Source: an uncultured Dysosmobacter sp.
GTDB taxonomy: Bacteria; Bacillota; Clostridia; Oscillospirales; Oscillospiraceae
Length of the DNA: 62,394 nucleotides
Assembly: GCF_947631165.1 (NCBI RefSeq)
Contig: NZ_CANRKH010000017.1
Coordinates: 1 to 62,394 of the forward strand
Reading direction: 5' to 3'
Shown: in pieces, positions 1 to 7,748 of the stretch
Numbering within the stretch: the first letter of the stretch is position 1
How the letters are laid out: the number at the start of each line of letters is the position of its first letter
Position numbers and translations under genes: made by a program
Notes under the pieces: generated by a model
Told to the model about the DNA's origin: nothing
Databases searched by the model: none
The model's input: the letters and a program-made list of their open reading frames with translations, nothing else

Positions 1-696
1 CAGCGCCGCCAGGTACTGGACGGCATGGATATCAAGGACACCGTGCTGAACATGATGCACACCTCCATCGCCAACCACGTCTCCCTGGCCTTCAGCGAGA
101 GCCAATCCCTGGACGCTGCCGCTTACCGGGAGATGCTGCGGGGCCTGGAGGGCACCTATTTCGCCAAGGGCGCCGTCCGGCTGAATGAATCTGAGATCGC
201 CGGAAAGAACCAGGAGGAATTCACGGATCTGTTCATCGAGGCCGCTGAAAAGACCTACGCCGCCAAAGAGGCCGAGATCACCGCCCCCATCATGCGGGAG
301 CTGGAGCGGGTCATCATGCTCCGGGTCGTGGATGAATACTGGATGGACCACATCGACGCCATGGACGATCTGAAACAGGGCATCCGGCTCCAGGCTTACG
401 GCAACAACGACCCAGTGGACATGTATAAGCGGGAGTCCCTGGGGATGTTCGAGGAAATGGTGTCCGCCATCCAGGACGAGACCGTCCGCCGCCTGTACTC
501 CGTCCGATTGAAGAAGGACGAGGAGGTCAAGCGGGAGCGGGTCGCCAAGGGCATGGTGGAGAACGTGGGCGGCGACGGCACCGCGCCGAAGAAAAAGCCC
601 GTCGTCAAGTCCGTCAAGATCGGCCGCAACGACCCCTGTCCCTGCGGCAGCGGCTTGAAATGGAAGAAGTGCACCTGTAAAGAATATCACGACTGA
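1..696 (+). CDS. secA: Preprotein translocase ATPase SecA, C-terminal part (5' end outside window)
   Basis: The frame is open from base 1, so only the last 231 residues are present. SecA is the cytoplasmic ATPase that drives Sec-dependent protein export through SecYEG. The visible part covers the helical scaffold/wing region (motif RVVDEYWMDHIDAMDDL, which is strongly conserved in SecA) and ends in a SEC-C zinc-binding tail, CPCGSGLKWKKCTC, where the four metal ligands are Cys. The codons for this tail are copied again 233 bp downstream (858-934), after the stop. Assignment is certain from the wing region and tail; the missing N-terminus cannot be judged. Confidence 0.95.
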   Translation, partial: QRRQVLDGMDIKDTVLNMMHTSIANHVSLAFSESQSLDAAAYREMLRGLEGTYFAKGAVRLNESEIAGKNQEEFTDLFIEAAEKTYAAKEAEITAPIMRELERVIMLRVVDEYWMDHIDAMDDLKQGIRLQAYGNNDPVDMYKRESLGMFEEMVSAIQDETVRRLYSVRLKKDEEVKRERVAKGMVENVGGDGTAPKKKPVVKSVKIGRNDPCPCGSGLKWKKCTCKEYHD

Positions 697-701
697 TATG
701 A
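625..701 (+). repeat. Direct repeat, copy 1: 3' end of secA
   Basis: This 77-bp stretch encodes the SecA zinc tail, the stop codon and four further bases. It recurs at 858-934 with one difference (T at 679, C at 912). Identity stops abruptly at both ends. Confidence 0.93.
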
Positions 702-1011
702 GACCGGTCGTTGCGGCTGATGCGAGCGCAAGCGAGCCGCGCCATCGTGCGCGTCCAAGCGGTTTGACGCATAGCGGCAAATCCTTGCCGCAGGCAGGCT
801 CCGCCTGCCGAGGATGTGCAATCACAGGGTTCCCATGGGGTCCCGCCCCATGGGATTCGCAACGACCCCTGTCCCTGCGGCAGCGGCTTGAAATGGAAGA
901 AGTGCACCTGCAAAGAATATCACGACTGATATGAAAAGCCGCCCTGCCGGGCGAGATCCCTGTCCCCCGCGCTACTGCGGCGCGGACCTCCTGACAAAAC
1001 AGAGGTATGCT
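702..1011. other. Non-coding stretch with hairpins and duplicated secA tail
   Basis: No supported gene lies here. The first 156 bp contain hairpin-forming inverted repeats: GGCAGGC/GCCTGCC near 784-803 and CCCATGGGG/CCCCATGGG near 834-854. The second copy of the secA 3' end follows, then about 77 bp leading to pgeF. The second copy has no upstream frame that could make it a functional gene, so it is treated as a duplication scar. Confidence 0.7.
858..934 (+). repeat. Direct repeat, copy 2: duplicated secA tail (non-functional)
   Basis: This is a second copy of 625-701 with 76 of 77 bases identical. It holds the codons for the zinc-binding tail and stop, but no initiation region, so it is probably not translated as SecA. 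Confidence 0.9.
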
Positions 1012-1827
1012 ATGTCATTTCAGACCCATGAACAAAACGGCCTGGTCTGGCTGACCTCCCCGCTGCTGGCGGGAGTACGCCACGGCTTCTCCACCCGAAA
1101 GGGCGGTATCAGCAAGCCTCCTTTTGACTCTTTGAACCTGCGGACCGGCTGTGGAGACGCACCGGAAGCGCTGCGGGAAAACTACCGCCGCTTCTGCGCC
1201 GTCATCGGTGCGGACGCGGACCGGGCGGTCCTCAGCAAGCAGGTCCACGAGACCACAGTGCGGATCTGCACCGCCGCCGACGCCGGAAAGGGCCTGGGGC
1301 AGGAACGGGACTACACCGCCGACGCTCTCGTCACCAATGAGAGAGACCTGCCCCTGGTGGTTTTTTCCGCCGATTGCGGCATCATCCTGCTGTACGACCC
1401 GATCCACCAGGCCGTGGGCGCCGTCCACGCCGGATGGCGGGGCTGTGCCGGCGGGATCGTGGAAAAGGCCGTCCAGACCATGGAGTCCGCCTTCGCCTCG
1501 TCTCCTCGGGAGCTGCTGGCCGCCATCGGTCCCTGCATCGGCCAATGCTGCTTTGAAACGGACGGCGACGTACCCGCCGCCATGGAGGCCGCCCTGGGCG
1601 CGGAAGCAGTCCCGTTCCTGAAAAAACGGGGCCTTAAATGGCATGTGGATCTGGCGGGACTGAACCGCCGGTGGCTGCTGCGTTCCGGTCTGACGCCGGA
1701 CCGCGTCGACGTCTGCGGCCTCTGCACCGCCTGCCACCCAGACCTCTTCTGGTCCCACCGGAAGATGGGGGAGGCCCGGGGCGTTCAGGGCGCCATGATC
1801 ACGCTGCCGCCAAGGGAGGCATTATGA
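1012..1827 (+). CDS. pgeF: PgeF/laccase-domain (YfiH) family protein
   Basis: This 271-residue protein belongs to the multicopper-polyphenol-oxidase-like (DUF152/YfiH) family. In E. coli the family member PgeF removes mis-incorporated residues from peptidoglycan precursors; other members act on purine nucleosides. Conserved metal/catalytic motifs are visible: QVHETT, SADCG, VHAGWRG and the C-terminal CGLCTACHPDLFWSHR. The ATG at 1012 was chosen because CAGAGG precedes it and homology begins there; an upstream ATG at 931 lies inside the duplicated secA tail. Its stop overlaps the start of the next gene (ATGA), so the two are probably translationally coupled. Exact substrate is uncertain. Confidence 0.88.
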   Translation: MSFQTHEQNGLVWLTSPLLAGVRHGFSTRKGGISKPPFDSLNLRTGCGDAPEALRENYRRFCAVIGADADRAVLSKQVHETTVRICTAADAGKGLGQERDYTADALVTNERDLPLVVFSADCGIILLYDPIHQAVGAVHAGWRGCAGGIVEKAVQTMESAFASSPRELLAAIGPCIGQCCFETDGDVPAAMEAALGAEAVPFLKKRGLKWHVDLAGLNRRWLLRSGLTPDRVDVCGLCTACHPDLFWSHRKMGEARGVQGAMITLPPREAL

Positions 1828-3341
1828 AAAAACGACTGCTCGCGCTCTGCGCGGTCCTCCTGCTGCTGGTCCCGCTGACCGGCTGCTGGCAGGAAACGGA
1901 AACCGGGGACGAGGGCCTGCCCCAGCCCAGCGAGGAGCCGGCGGAGAGCCGCGTCATCCTGCCGGAGCGCTTTGCTCTGCCCTACATGCCGGACCGCCCC
2001 CTGGACCCCGTGACCTGCCCTGACGGGATGCAGCAGACGGTGGCCTCGCTGGTATATGAGGGCCTGTTCCGCCTGGGCCCAGATCTTGAGCCGGAGCCGT
2101 GGCTGTGCGAGAGCTATACCTGCGAGCCGGACAGCCGTGCGTACGCCTTTGTCCTCCGCTCCGGGGTCGTCTTTTCCGACGGCTCTCCCCTGACCGCCGC
2201 TGACGTGAAGGCATCTCTGGACCGGGCCAGAAAGTCCGAGCGTTATGGCTCCCGGCTCTCCGCCGTCAGATCCGTGGCTGTACGGGACGGGGCCGTAGTG
2301 GTGGCCCTGTCCGCGGCTAATATTGCGCTTCCCGCCCTTTTGGACGTGCCCATCGTCAAAGCCGGCACAGAAAAGAACGGCGTGCCTACAGGCACCGGTC
2401 CCTACTTTTTCTCCCAGGAGGACACCGGCGCCTATCTGGTGGCAAACCAGTCCTGGTGGCAAGGAGAGGGCCAGCCGGTGGACCGCATCTCCCTCATCGA
2501 GGCCGCCGACCAGGATGCCATGCTCTACCGCTTCACCTCTCACGACGTCCAGCTGATTACCGCCGATCTGACTGGCACATCGCCCATCAGCGCCACCGGC
2601 AGCGTCAGCTTCCAGGATGCCGGCACCACCATTCTGCAATACGTGGGCTGCAACACCGCCCGGGAAGCCCTGCAGGACCCGGCCTTTCGCCGCGCCCTGA
2701 GCCTGGGCGTCAACCGGGCGCACATTGTCAGCGCCTTTCTGTCCGGCCACGGCAGCGCTGCACAGTTCCCCATATCCCCCCGTTCGCCCCTCTACCCTGA
2801 GGAGCTGGAAACGCGATATTCCTATGACGCTTTCACCACCGCTCTGGCGGCCTGCGGCAGCGATCAGCAGCCCCTCACTCTGCTGGTCAACCAGGAAAAC
2901 AGCTTCAAGGTCTCCGTGGCCCAATACCTGGCCGAGTCCTTCACCGCCGGCGGCCTGCCGGTAACGGTCCGGTCTCTGCCCTGGGCGGATTATCAGGCCG
3001 CTCTGGCCGCCGGAGAATTTGACCTCTTCTACGGCGAGGTGCGACTCACCGCCGACTGGGATCTGTCCGCCCTGCTGGCCACCGGCGGCAGCCTGAATTA
3101 CTGCGGCTGGGCGGATCAGCGGACCGACCAGCTGATCGCGGCCTTCGCCGCCGCCACAGACCGGGCCGCTGCTGCCGAGGCTCTGTGCGCCCATTTGCGG
3201 GACCAGGCCCCCATCCTGCCGGTGTGCATCAAATCCACCTCTGTGCTGACCCAAGCCGATGTGCTGGAGGGGCTTTCCCCCACCATGGCGGAGCCTTTTT
3301 ACGATCTTTCCGCCTGTACGATCCATTTGCGGACAAACTGA
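1824..3341 (+). CDS. Peptide/solute-binding lipoprotein of an ABC transporter (SBP_bac_5)
   Basis: This 505-residue protein is a family 5 extracellular solute-binding protein, the class that captures oligopeptides or nickel for ABC importers. The N-terminus is a lipoprotein signal (MKKRLLALCAVLLLLVPLTGC) with lipobox LTGC, so Cys21 would be acylated. Family features follow: ...QQTVASLVYEGLFRLGPD..., the SDGSPLTAADVKASLDRA segment, and TGPYFF. AAGGGAGG precedes the ATG, which overlaps the pgeF stop. No permease or ATPase genes are adjacent, so it is an orphan binding protein or works with a transporter elsewhere. Ligand unknown. Confidence 0.9.
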   Translation: MKKRLLALCAVLLLLVPLTGCWQETETGDEGLPQPSEEPAESRVILPERFALPYMPDRPLDPVTCPDGMQQTVASLVYEGLFRLGPDLEPEPWLCESYTCEPDSRAYAFVLRSGVVFSDGSPLTAADVKASLDRARKSERYGSRLSAVRSVAVRDGAVVVALSAANIALPALLDVPIVKAGTEKNGVPTGTGPYFFSQEDTGAYLVANQSWWQGEGQPVDRISLIEAADQDAMLYRFTSHDVQLITADLTGTSPISATGSVSFQDAGTTILQYVGCNTAREALQDPAFRRALSLGVNRAHIVSAFLSGHGSAAQFPISPRSPLYPEELETRYSYDAFTTALAACGSDQQPLTLLVNQENSFKVSVAQYLAESFTAGGLPVTVRSLPWADYQAALAAGEFDLFYGEVRLTADWDLSALLATGGSLNYCGWADQRTDQLIAAFAAATDRAAAAEALCAHLRDQAPILPVCIKSTSVLTQADVLEGLSPTMAEPFYDLSACTIHLRTN

Positions 3342-3349
3342 ATGTGTGA

Positions 3350-3381
3350 AAAAAGAACGCCCCGTAGGGCGTTCTTTTTTT
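3350..3381 (+). terminator. Rho-independent terminator after the binding-protein gene
   Basis: AAGAACGCCC and GGGCGTTCTT form a 10-bp stem with a CGTA-type loop, followed by a run of T. It also faces the end of the convergent minus-strand gene at 3388. Confidence 0.88.
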
Positions 3382-3387
3382 GTTTCT

Positions 3388-3852
3388 TCACCGCTTGGCC
3401 TTGCCCGTGATCTCTTCCACCGAGATCTTCCAAATGGCTGTGCGGTGCAGGCTGGCGGCAACAGCCCGGTCAAAGTCCGCCATGTTTCCCGGCGTGTGCC
3501 GCTGGCACAGGAGCCGCAACGCATGGACCTTCTCACCGTCCCCCGTCACCTCCGCCGCTGTTCCAAAGGCCACAGCGGACTCAAACAAGGTCGTGAATTT
3601 TCCCTCTGGGACCCGGGTGTCCCCCACGCAGGTCAGGCACACCCGCGGCTGACGCCGCAGGCACTCCGCCTTCCGTCCCTCCATGGCGCTGTGAAAGTAG
3701 ACGGCCCCGCCCTCCCGGACGATGGTGATGGGCAGGCAGTAGGGGCTGCCGTCCTCCGCCGTCATGGCCAGGACCGCATATGTGCACTTGTCCACTACCT
3801 CCCACGCGAATTTCTCCGGCATCTGCCGCTCTTTTCGCCGCATCTCTGTCAT
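3388..3852 (-). CDS. Pyridoxamine 5'-phosphate oxidase-like flavin-binding protein (NimA-type)
   Basis: This 154-residue protein has the split beta-barrel fold of FMN-binding PNPOx-like proteins, of the type annotated as 5-nitroimidazole resistance (Nim) or general flavin reductases. Visible family features include the N-terminal MRRKERQM segment, the CTYAVLAM...GSPYCLPI strand pair, VYFHSAMEGRKAECLRRQPRVCLTCVG, and a C-terminal WKISVEEITGKAKR. Its ATG overlaps by 4 bp the stop of the upstream GIY-YIG gene, so both are probably co-transcribed. A role in redox detoxification is inferred from the family; the actual substrate and any drug-resistance role are unproven. Confidence 0.85.
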   Translation of the reverse strand: MTEMRRKERQMPEKFAWEVVDKCTYAVLAMTAEDGSPYCLPITIVREGGAVYFHSAMEGRKAECLRRQPRVCLTCVGDTRVPEGKFTTLFESAVAFGTAAEVTGDGEKVHALRLLCQRHTPGNMADFDRAVAASLHRTAIWKISVEEITGKAKR

Positions 3853-4106
3853 AAGCTCCTCTCCCTTTCCTCGATCAATTTCATCTTTTGCTGCCGGGTC
3901 AGCCGCTTTATTGCGATCTCCCGCCGCAGTGCAGCGGACTTGTCCGCCGCTTCCTCCTGATAGGCCAGCGTCACCGGCAGGCGGCTGCGGGTATACTTGG
4001 CCCCTTTGCCGCTCTGGTGGACCGCCAGCCGCCGCACTGGATCGTCAGTACAGCCGGTGTACAGCGTACCGTCGCCGCAGCGCAGCATATAGACAAACCA
4101 AGCCAT
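3849..4106 (-). CDS. Small GIY-YIG nuclease-domain protein (UPF0213 type)
   Basis: The 85-residue product is a stand-alone GIY-YIG domain: WFVYMLRCGDGTLYTGCTDD carries the two signature strands, followed by RRLAVHQSGKGAKYTRSRLPVTLAYQE and an AALRREIAIKRLTRQQK helix. It is the YhbQ-like type that lacks other domains; its biological substrate is not established. The start at 4106 was chosen because homology begins at MAWFVYML and a GGAGG-like site precedes it; the frame remains open 15 codons further upstream. It overlaps the downstream PNPOx-like gene by 4 bp. Confidence 0.85.
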   Translation of the reverse strand: MAWFVYMLRCGDGTLYTGCTDDPVRRLAVHQSGKGAKYTRSRLPVTLAYQEEAADKSAALRREIAIKRLTRQQKMKLIEERERSL

Positions 4107-4170
4107 CCGGCTCACCTCCTGTTTTGCCCAGTATACCATATCCCACCGCAAAAGGCAAAGCCCGCTTCCA

Positions 4171-4227
4171 CCTTTCGGCAGCGCTCAGGGCCATAAGGCA
4201 CATGCCGCATTCAGCAGTTAGCGCATA
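4171..4227. repeat. 57-bp direct repeat, copy 1, upstream of sigK
   Basis: This segment recurs at 4303-4359 with one mismatch (position 4220 A versus 4352 G). A partial third similarity, GCATGCCGCATTTAGC, lies just before copy 2. The sequence between the copies and up to the sigK start shows no gene. Confidence 0.88.
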
Positions 4228-4302
4228 ATCCCCCGTCCCGAGCCACCGCGCAACCACGCTTTCCTGTAGGAACCTGCTCCGCAAGGAGCATGCCGCATTT
4301 AG

Positions 4303-4359
4303 CCTTTCGGCAGCGCTCAGGGCCATAAGGCACATGCCGCATTCAGCAGTTGGCGCATA
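4303..4359. repeat. 57-bp direct repeat, copy 2, upstream of sigK
   Basis: Second copy of 4171-4227, ending 46 bp before the sigK start codon. The pair may affect the sigK promoter region or be a remnant of a dispersed intergenic repeat. Confidence 0.88.
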
Positions 4360-4405
4360 GGGACTTCCCTGCGGCGCATAGGTATGAAGGAACGGGAGGG
4401 ATCTT

Positions 4406-5050
4406 ATGCTGTCTGCCGCGCTGCTGCTTTTCGCCAACACACTGCTCTTCTCCCTGCGCCTGTCCGGCGGCGGGTCGTTCCCCAAGCCCCTCACCGCCTC
4501 GGAGGAGCGGGAGTGGCTATCCCGCTGCGCCCAGGGCGATCCGGAGGCCCGGAACGTGCTCATCGAACGGAACCTGCGCCTGGTGGCGCACATCGTGAAA
4601 AAGTACTATACGCAAAACGCCGATCAGGAGGACCTGATCTCCATCGGCACCATCGGTCTTATCAAGGGTATTTCCAGTTTCGATCCGGATAAAGGTGCCC
4701 GGCTGGCCACCTATGCCGCCCGGTGCATTGAGAACGAGATTCTTATGTACTTTCGAGGACAGAAAAAGCTGCAGGGGGAGGTCTCGCTTTCGGACCCCAT
4801 TGAAAGCGACAAGGAGGGAAACGCCCTGCAATTGATCGACGTAGTGGGCATGGATGACACCATGCTGGAGGACATCCATGACCGGGACAGCGCTCTGCGG
4901 GTCCGCCAGCTGGTCCAGGAACGGCTGACCCCTCGGGAGGCCGAGATCATCCGCCTGCGGTATGGCCTGGGCGGAACCGTCCCCTTGACCCAGCGGGAAG
5001 TAGCCACCTCCTTCGGGATATCGAGGAGCTATGTTTCCCGCCGCCGCTAA
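4406..5050 (+). CDS. sigK: Sporulation sigma factor SigK, 5' portion interrupted by a mobile element
   Basis: SigK is the late mother-cell sigma factor of endospore formers. The product starts with a hydrophobic 20-residue stretch like the pro-sequence of Bacillus pro-SigK, then follows the family closely: FPKPLTASEE, ARNVLIERNLRLVAHIVKKYY (region 2.1), DLISIGTIGLIKGI and ATYAARCIENEILMYFR (region 2), and LTPREAEIIRLRYGLGG...TQREVATSFGISRSYVSR (region 4.2). After codon 212 the frame leaves the family and stops at 5048-5050 inside the inserted element. The genuine continuation is at 12125-12212; fusion at the GT of codon 210 gives an uninterrupted 238-residue SigK. GGGAGGG precedes the ATG. 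Without excision the protein lacks the end of the -35 recognition helix region and is probably inactive. Confidence 0.93.
   Translation: MLSAALLLFANTLLFSLRLSGGGSFPKPLTASEEREWLSRCAQGDPEARNVLIERNLRLVAHIVKKYYTQNADQEDLISIGTIGLIKGISSFDPDKGARLATYAARCIENEILMYFRGQKKLQGEVSLSDPIESDKEGNALQLIDVVGMDDTMLEDIHDRDSALRVRQLVQERLTPREAEIIRLRYGLGGTVPLTQREVATSFGISRSYVSRRR
5033..5034 (+). other. Predicted crossover dinucleotide in attL (GT)
   Basis: attL reads GCTATGTTTCCCGC and attR AACAGTATCCCGC; both have GT at the position that is the symmetry centre of the reconstructed attP. Exchange at GT keeps codon 210 as valine in the rejoined sigK. Confidence 0.72.
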
Positions 5051-5057
5051 TGTAAAC

Positions 5058-5100
5058 GATGCCCGGAGAAGCCTTGAAATGGAAGGCTTGTCCGGGCATC
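5058..5100. other. Long hairpin just inside attL
   Basis: GATGCCCGGAGAAGCCTT pairs with AAGGCTTGTCCGGGCATC around a short loop, a stem of about 17 bp with one mismatch. It starts in the outer end of the attP arm (CGATGCC at 5057-5063). There is no T run, so it may be a transcript-stabilising or blocking structure, or a recombinase-related site. Confidence 0.7.
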
Positions 5101-5172
5101 GGGCATTTGAGGGTAACGCCATCGTTATTGTAAACGGTGAGAAAATTTAGGATAAGCGGCCATTCTTCATGA

Positions 5173-6579
5173 TTAAGTGGCGTTTGTTTTCGTTGACTGA
5201 ATAGTGTCCTCTTCAGTTCCTGCCGCATTCCCTTCAATAGCATGCTTTAATTCATGCAGTTCATCAGCCTTGTCCGAACTTTTAGATTCATTTAGATCTT
5301 CTGGATTAATAATCTGTTGTTCTAACTCCTTAGCATATTTGGATCGAAATTCGTGATAATGCTCTGTTTTTCTAAACTGTATAAACAGTGGCCATGTTTC
5401 AACCATATTAGGAGTCATGCCAGTTAATAGTGCCTCATCCAACAAAGGAATTGCCTTTTCGTAGTTTTCTAAGAGGATTTCCTTCGCCATCCGAATTGAG
5501 ACATCCATTGCAGAAAAATCTCTGCTTTCAATTTCTTCCTTTATATCTTTAAAATGCCCCATGTTTTTGTAAGAAATCCAGTAATTGATTTGACACAGCG
5601 TACTGGTTATTTTATCTTGAGCATCGTCCTTAGTCAATAATTCGAAAATATAACCACTTATAATCCAATCATTTTCCATCATGTGGTTAAAACCAGAACT
5701 GAACAAAAATTCCAAGTATTCCGGTTCATCATCTTTATTTCCTTTTAACGATGCGTATAAAAGGCCATAAACAATGACCATAGAAACATTAAAAGCATCC
5801 AATACATATTGTCTATTCGTAAGCAATTTTTCTCCAAGAGGATGCTCCTCTTCATCTTTTTTAATCCCTGCGAGATATTGACGGTTAACTTTACCTTTGT
5901 TATGGACAATTACATTTCGTCTATAGTATATTTCCACAAATTGCTCAAGGTACTTGGAGAGTGTTGATAAATCAAATTTATGACTTTTGATAACTCTTAA
6001 CCATTCATCTAAAGGTTGACTCATTATGCTGTTGGCAGCTTCTAAAGAAAGCTCTTTTTTAAGGTTTTCAAAATCAAATTTAATTAATTCAGAATATCTG
6101 ATACTCTTTTCATTCAAATATTTATTAGGATATTTCTTAACAAGCCACTCAAAATAGTCGGTTAAAAAACTTTCAAAACGAATAAGTAGTGAGATTAACG
6201 CATTGTTGTTATGTATGTCAAGCATCTGACGAGCTTTTTCATACTCGATAGCTGCTTTTTCAATGTTAAGTTCGTTTTTTTCGGGATCTACGCGTACTCT
6301 ATTTATAGCCACAGAATAATAATGCCTATTAGATGTCTCAATTTCTTCTACTTTAACAACGGACTCAATATATTGTAGAAGTTTTTTGCCACTTTCTGTT
6401 TCGAAAAAAGACATATCACCAGAGGAAAGGCTCCGCAAATACATATCAATTATTGCGCCAAATTGATTTTTCTTTACATTCTTTTTACTAACTCTCTCAA
6501 TCTGTTTATATTGAGACACATAAAAATATCTTGCAATTTTTATTTGTCGAATAAAATGATCTGCCATTGCTGCAAACAT
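5173..6579 (-). CDS. AT-rich cargo protein with a HEPN-type RX4H motif
   Basis: This 468-residue protein is not recognised as a named family. It is largely helical and charged. Residues 215-229 contain an RX4H motif, FVEIYYRRNVIVHNK, with R221 and H226; this arrangement followed by a hydrophobic/HN context is typical of HEPN domains, many of which are RNases in toxin-antitoxin and abortive-infection systems. There is no signal peptide or membrane segment. Its base composition (AT-rich, AAA/ATT/TTA codons) is sharply unlike neighbouring host genes, a sign of recent transfer. It lies just inside attL, behind a Fic gene on the same strand. Defence function is inference; the HEPN call rests on one motif. 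Confidence 0.7.
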   Translation of the reverse strand: MFAAMADHFIRQIKIARYFYVSQYKQIERVSKKNVKKNQFGAIIDMYLRSLSSGDMSFFETESGKKLLQYIESVVKVEEIETSNRHYYSVAINRVRVDPEKNELNIEKAAIEYEKARQMLDIHNNNALISLLIRFESFLTDYFEWLVKKYPNKYLNEKSIRYSELIKFDFENLKKELSLEAANSIMSQPLDEWLRVIKSHKFDLSTLSKYLEQFVEIYYRRNVIVHNKGKVNRQYLAGIKKDEEEHPLGEKLLTNRQYVLDAFNVSMVIVYGLLYASLKGNKDDEPEYLEFLFSSGFNHMMENDWIISGYIFELLTKDDAQDKITSTLCQINYWISYKNMGHFKDIKEEIESRDFSAMDVSIRMAKEILLENYEKAIPLLDEALLTGMTPNMVETWPLFIQFRKTEHYHEFRSKYAKELEQQIINPEDLNESKSSDKADELHELKHAIEGNAAGTEEDTIQSTKTNAT

Positions 6580-6630
6580 AAAACATTTCTTCTTTCTCTA
6601 ATATTTCTCCAAGCGATACATTGTTATAAA

Positions 6631-7611
6631 TCAAGCTTTATATATCCAACGTCCATTCTCGTGGCATTTGCCGAGTCTTTCTTCTTCAACTAAGCTACCA
6701 AGAATCCGATTCGCCGTCGCCGCCGACACACCACACAGTGCTCGGACGTCGGCGTTCATAATATAGTCGTGGGTTTTCAGAAACTCCTCAATCAGCTTCC
6801 AGCGCATCGCCGCTTTATCCATCTTCCCATCGCTCATTTCATCGCTCGTTTTGATAGCGTCAATGAGCGATGCTTTGATGGTTGAGAGCATGAACTCAAT
6901 GAACACCGTGGACTCTCCGGCGTCGTTGGAGGCGTTGATGGCCTCGTAGTATTCCTGCTGTCGGTCGTGGATTATGGATTCTACCGGGAGCCAGGCAAAG
7001 GCGGAGTTCCACTTGGAGAGCAGCAGGGTGTGCCACAGGCGGCCCACGCGGCCATTGCCGTCGGCAAAGGGATGGATCAGTTCAAACTCATAGTGAAACA
7101 CGCAGCTACGGATCAGCATATGGACGTCGCTGTTTTTGACCCAGTCCAGCAGTTCCATCACCAAGTCAGGCACATACTGCGGCAGCGTACCGAAGTGGAG
7201 AACGTGCCCTTCGTGATCCACCACTCCAACAGGACTGCTGCGGAATACGCCCGACTCCTCCACCAAACCCCGGGTCATAATACCGTGAGCCGTCAAAAGG
7301 TCATCCACGGAATAAGAATCAAGTTCATCCAACCGCTCATAGATCTCGTAGGCGTTCTTGACCTCGGCAATATCCTTCGGCGGAGCCAATATCTGCTTTC
7401 CATTCAGCACCGCAGTCACCTGCTCCAGGGTAAGGGTATTCTGCTCGATTGCCAGAGAGCCGTGGATCGTCCGAATGCGGTTTGCCCGCCGCAGGGTGGG
7501 GCTGATAGAAAGGCGCTGAGCAGAAGTCAATCGTCCAATCAGCTCAGAAATTTCCGCAACATAATCGATAACTTTATTTGTTATTTGAAAAGGGGGTTGT
7601 TTATGTTTCAT
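6631..7611 (-). CDS. Fic/DOC family protein with C-terminal winged-helix region
   Basis: The 326-residue protein carries a complete Fic active-site motif, HPFADGNGRVGR (residues 180-191), which in characterised members transfers AMP from ATP to a target hydroxyl. An inhibitory-helix-like SLAIEQN (52-58) matches the class II arrangement in which the helix is N-terminal to the Fic core, so activity may be self-restrained. The last 60 residues (KWKLIEEFLKTHDY...VRALCGVSAATANRIL) look like a winged-helix DNA-binding domain. The ATG at 7611 has GAGG eight bases upstream. The target is unknown. It sits in the sigK element with the HEPN-motif gene following; this pairing may be cargo or a toxin-type module, which is inference. 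Confidence 0.88.
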   Translation of the reverse strand: MKHKQPPFQITNKVIDYVAEISELIGRLTSAQRLSISPTLRRANRIRTIHGSLAIEQNTLTLEQVTAVLNGKQILAPPKDIAEVKNAYEIYERLDELDSYSVDDLLTAHGIMTRGLVEESGVFRSSPVGVVDHEGHVLHFGTLPQYVPDLVMELLDWVKNSDVHMLIRSCVFHYEFELIHPFADGNGRVGRLWHTLLLSKWNSAFAWLPVESIIHDRQQEYYEAINASNDAGESTVFIEFMLSTIKASLIDAIKTSDEMSDGKMDKAAMRWKLIEEFLKTHDYIMNADVRALCGVSAATANRILGSLVEEERLGKCHENGRWIYKA

Positions 7612-7748
7612 CAAAATACCTCATAAGTCGATTTGAATTTATAGTTATTTTACCATATCCATGCAAATAATACAACCCATCGCTCATTTCATCATTCAAA
7701 ATATTTTTGACAGACCTAAGGTGTCATCCAGCGCTATATGTTATGCTG

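Noticed and set aside
4171..4359. A protein-coding minus-strand frame across the 57-bp repeats
   Set aside because: Its translation is repetitive only because the DNA repeats, and no start signal is present.
4406..5050. sigK treated as a degraded pseudogene
   Set aside because: The two parts rejoin in frame at a shared core, and the intervening segment has an intact recombinase and a symmetric att junction; no other lesion is visible.
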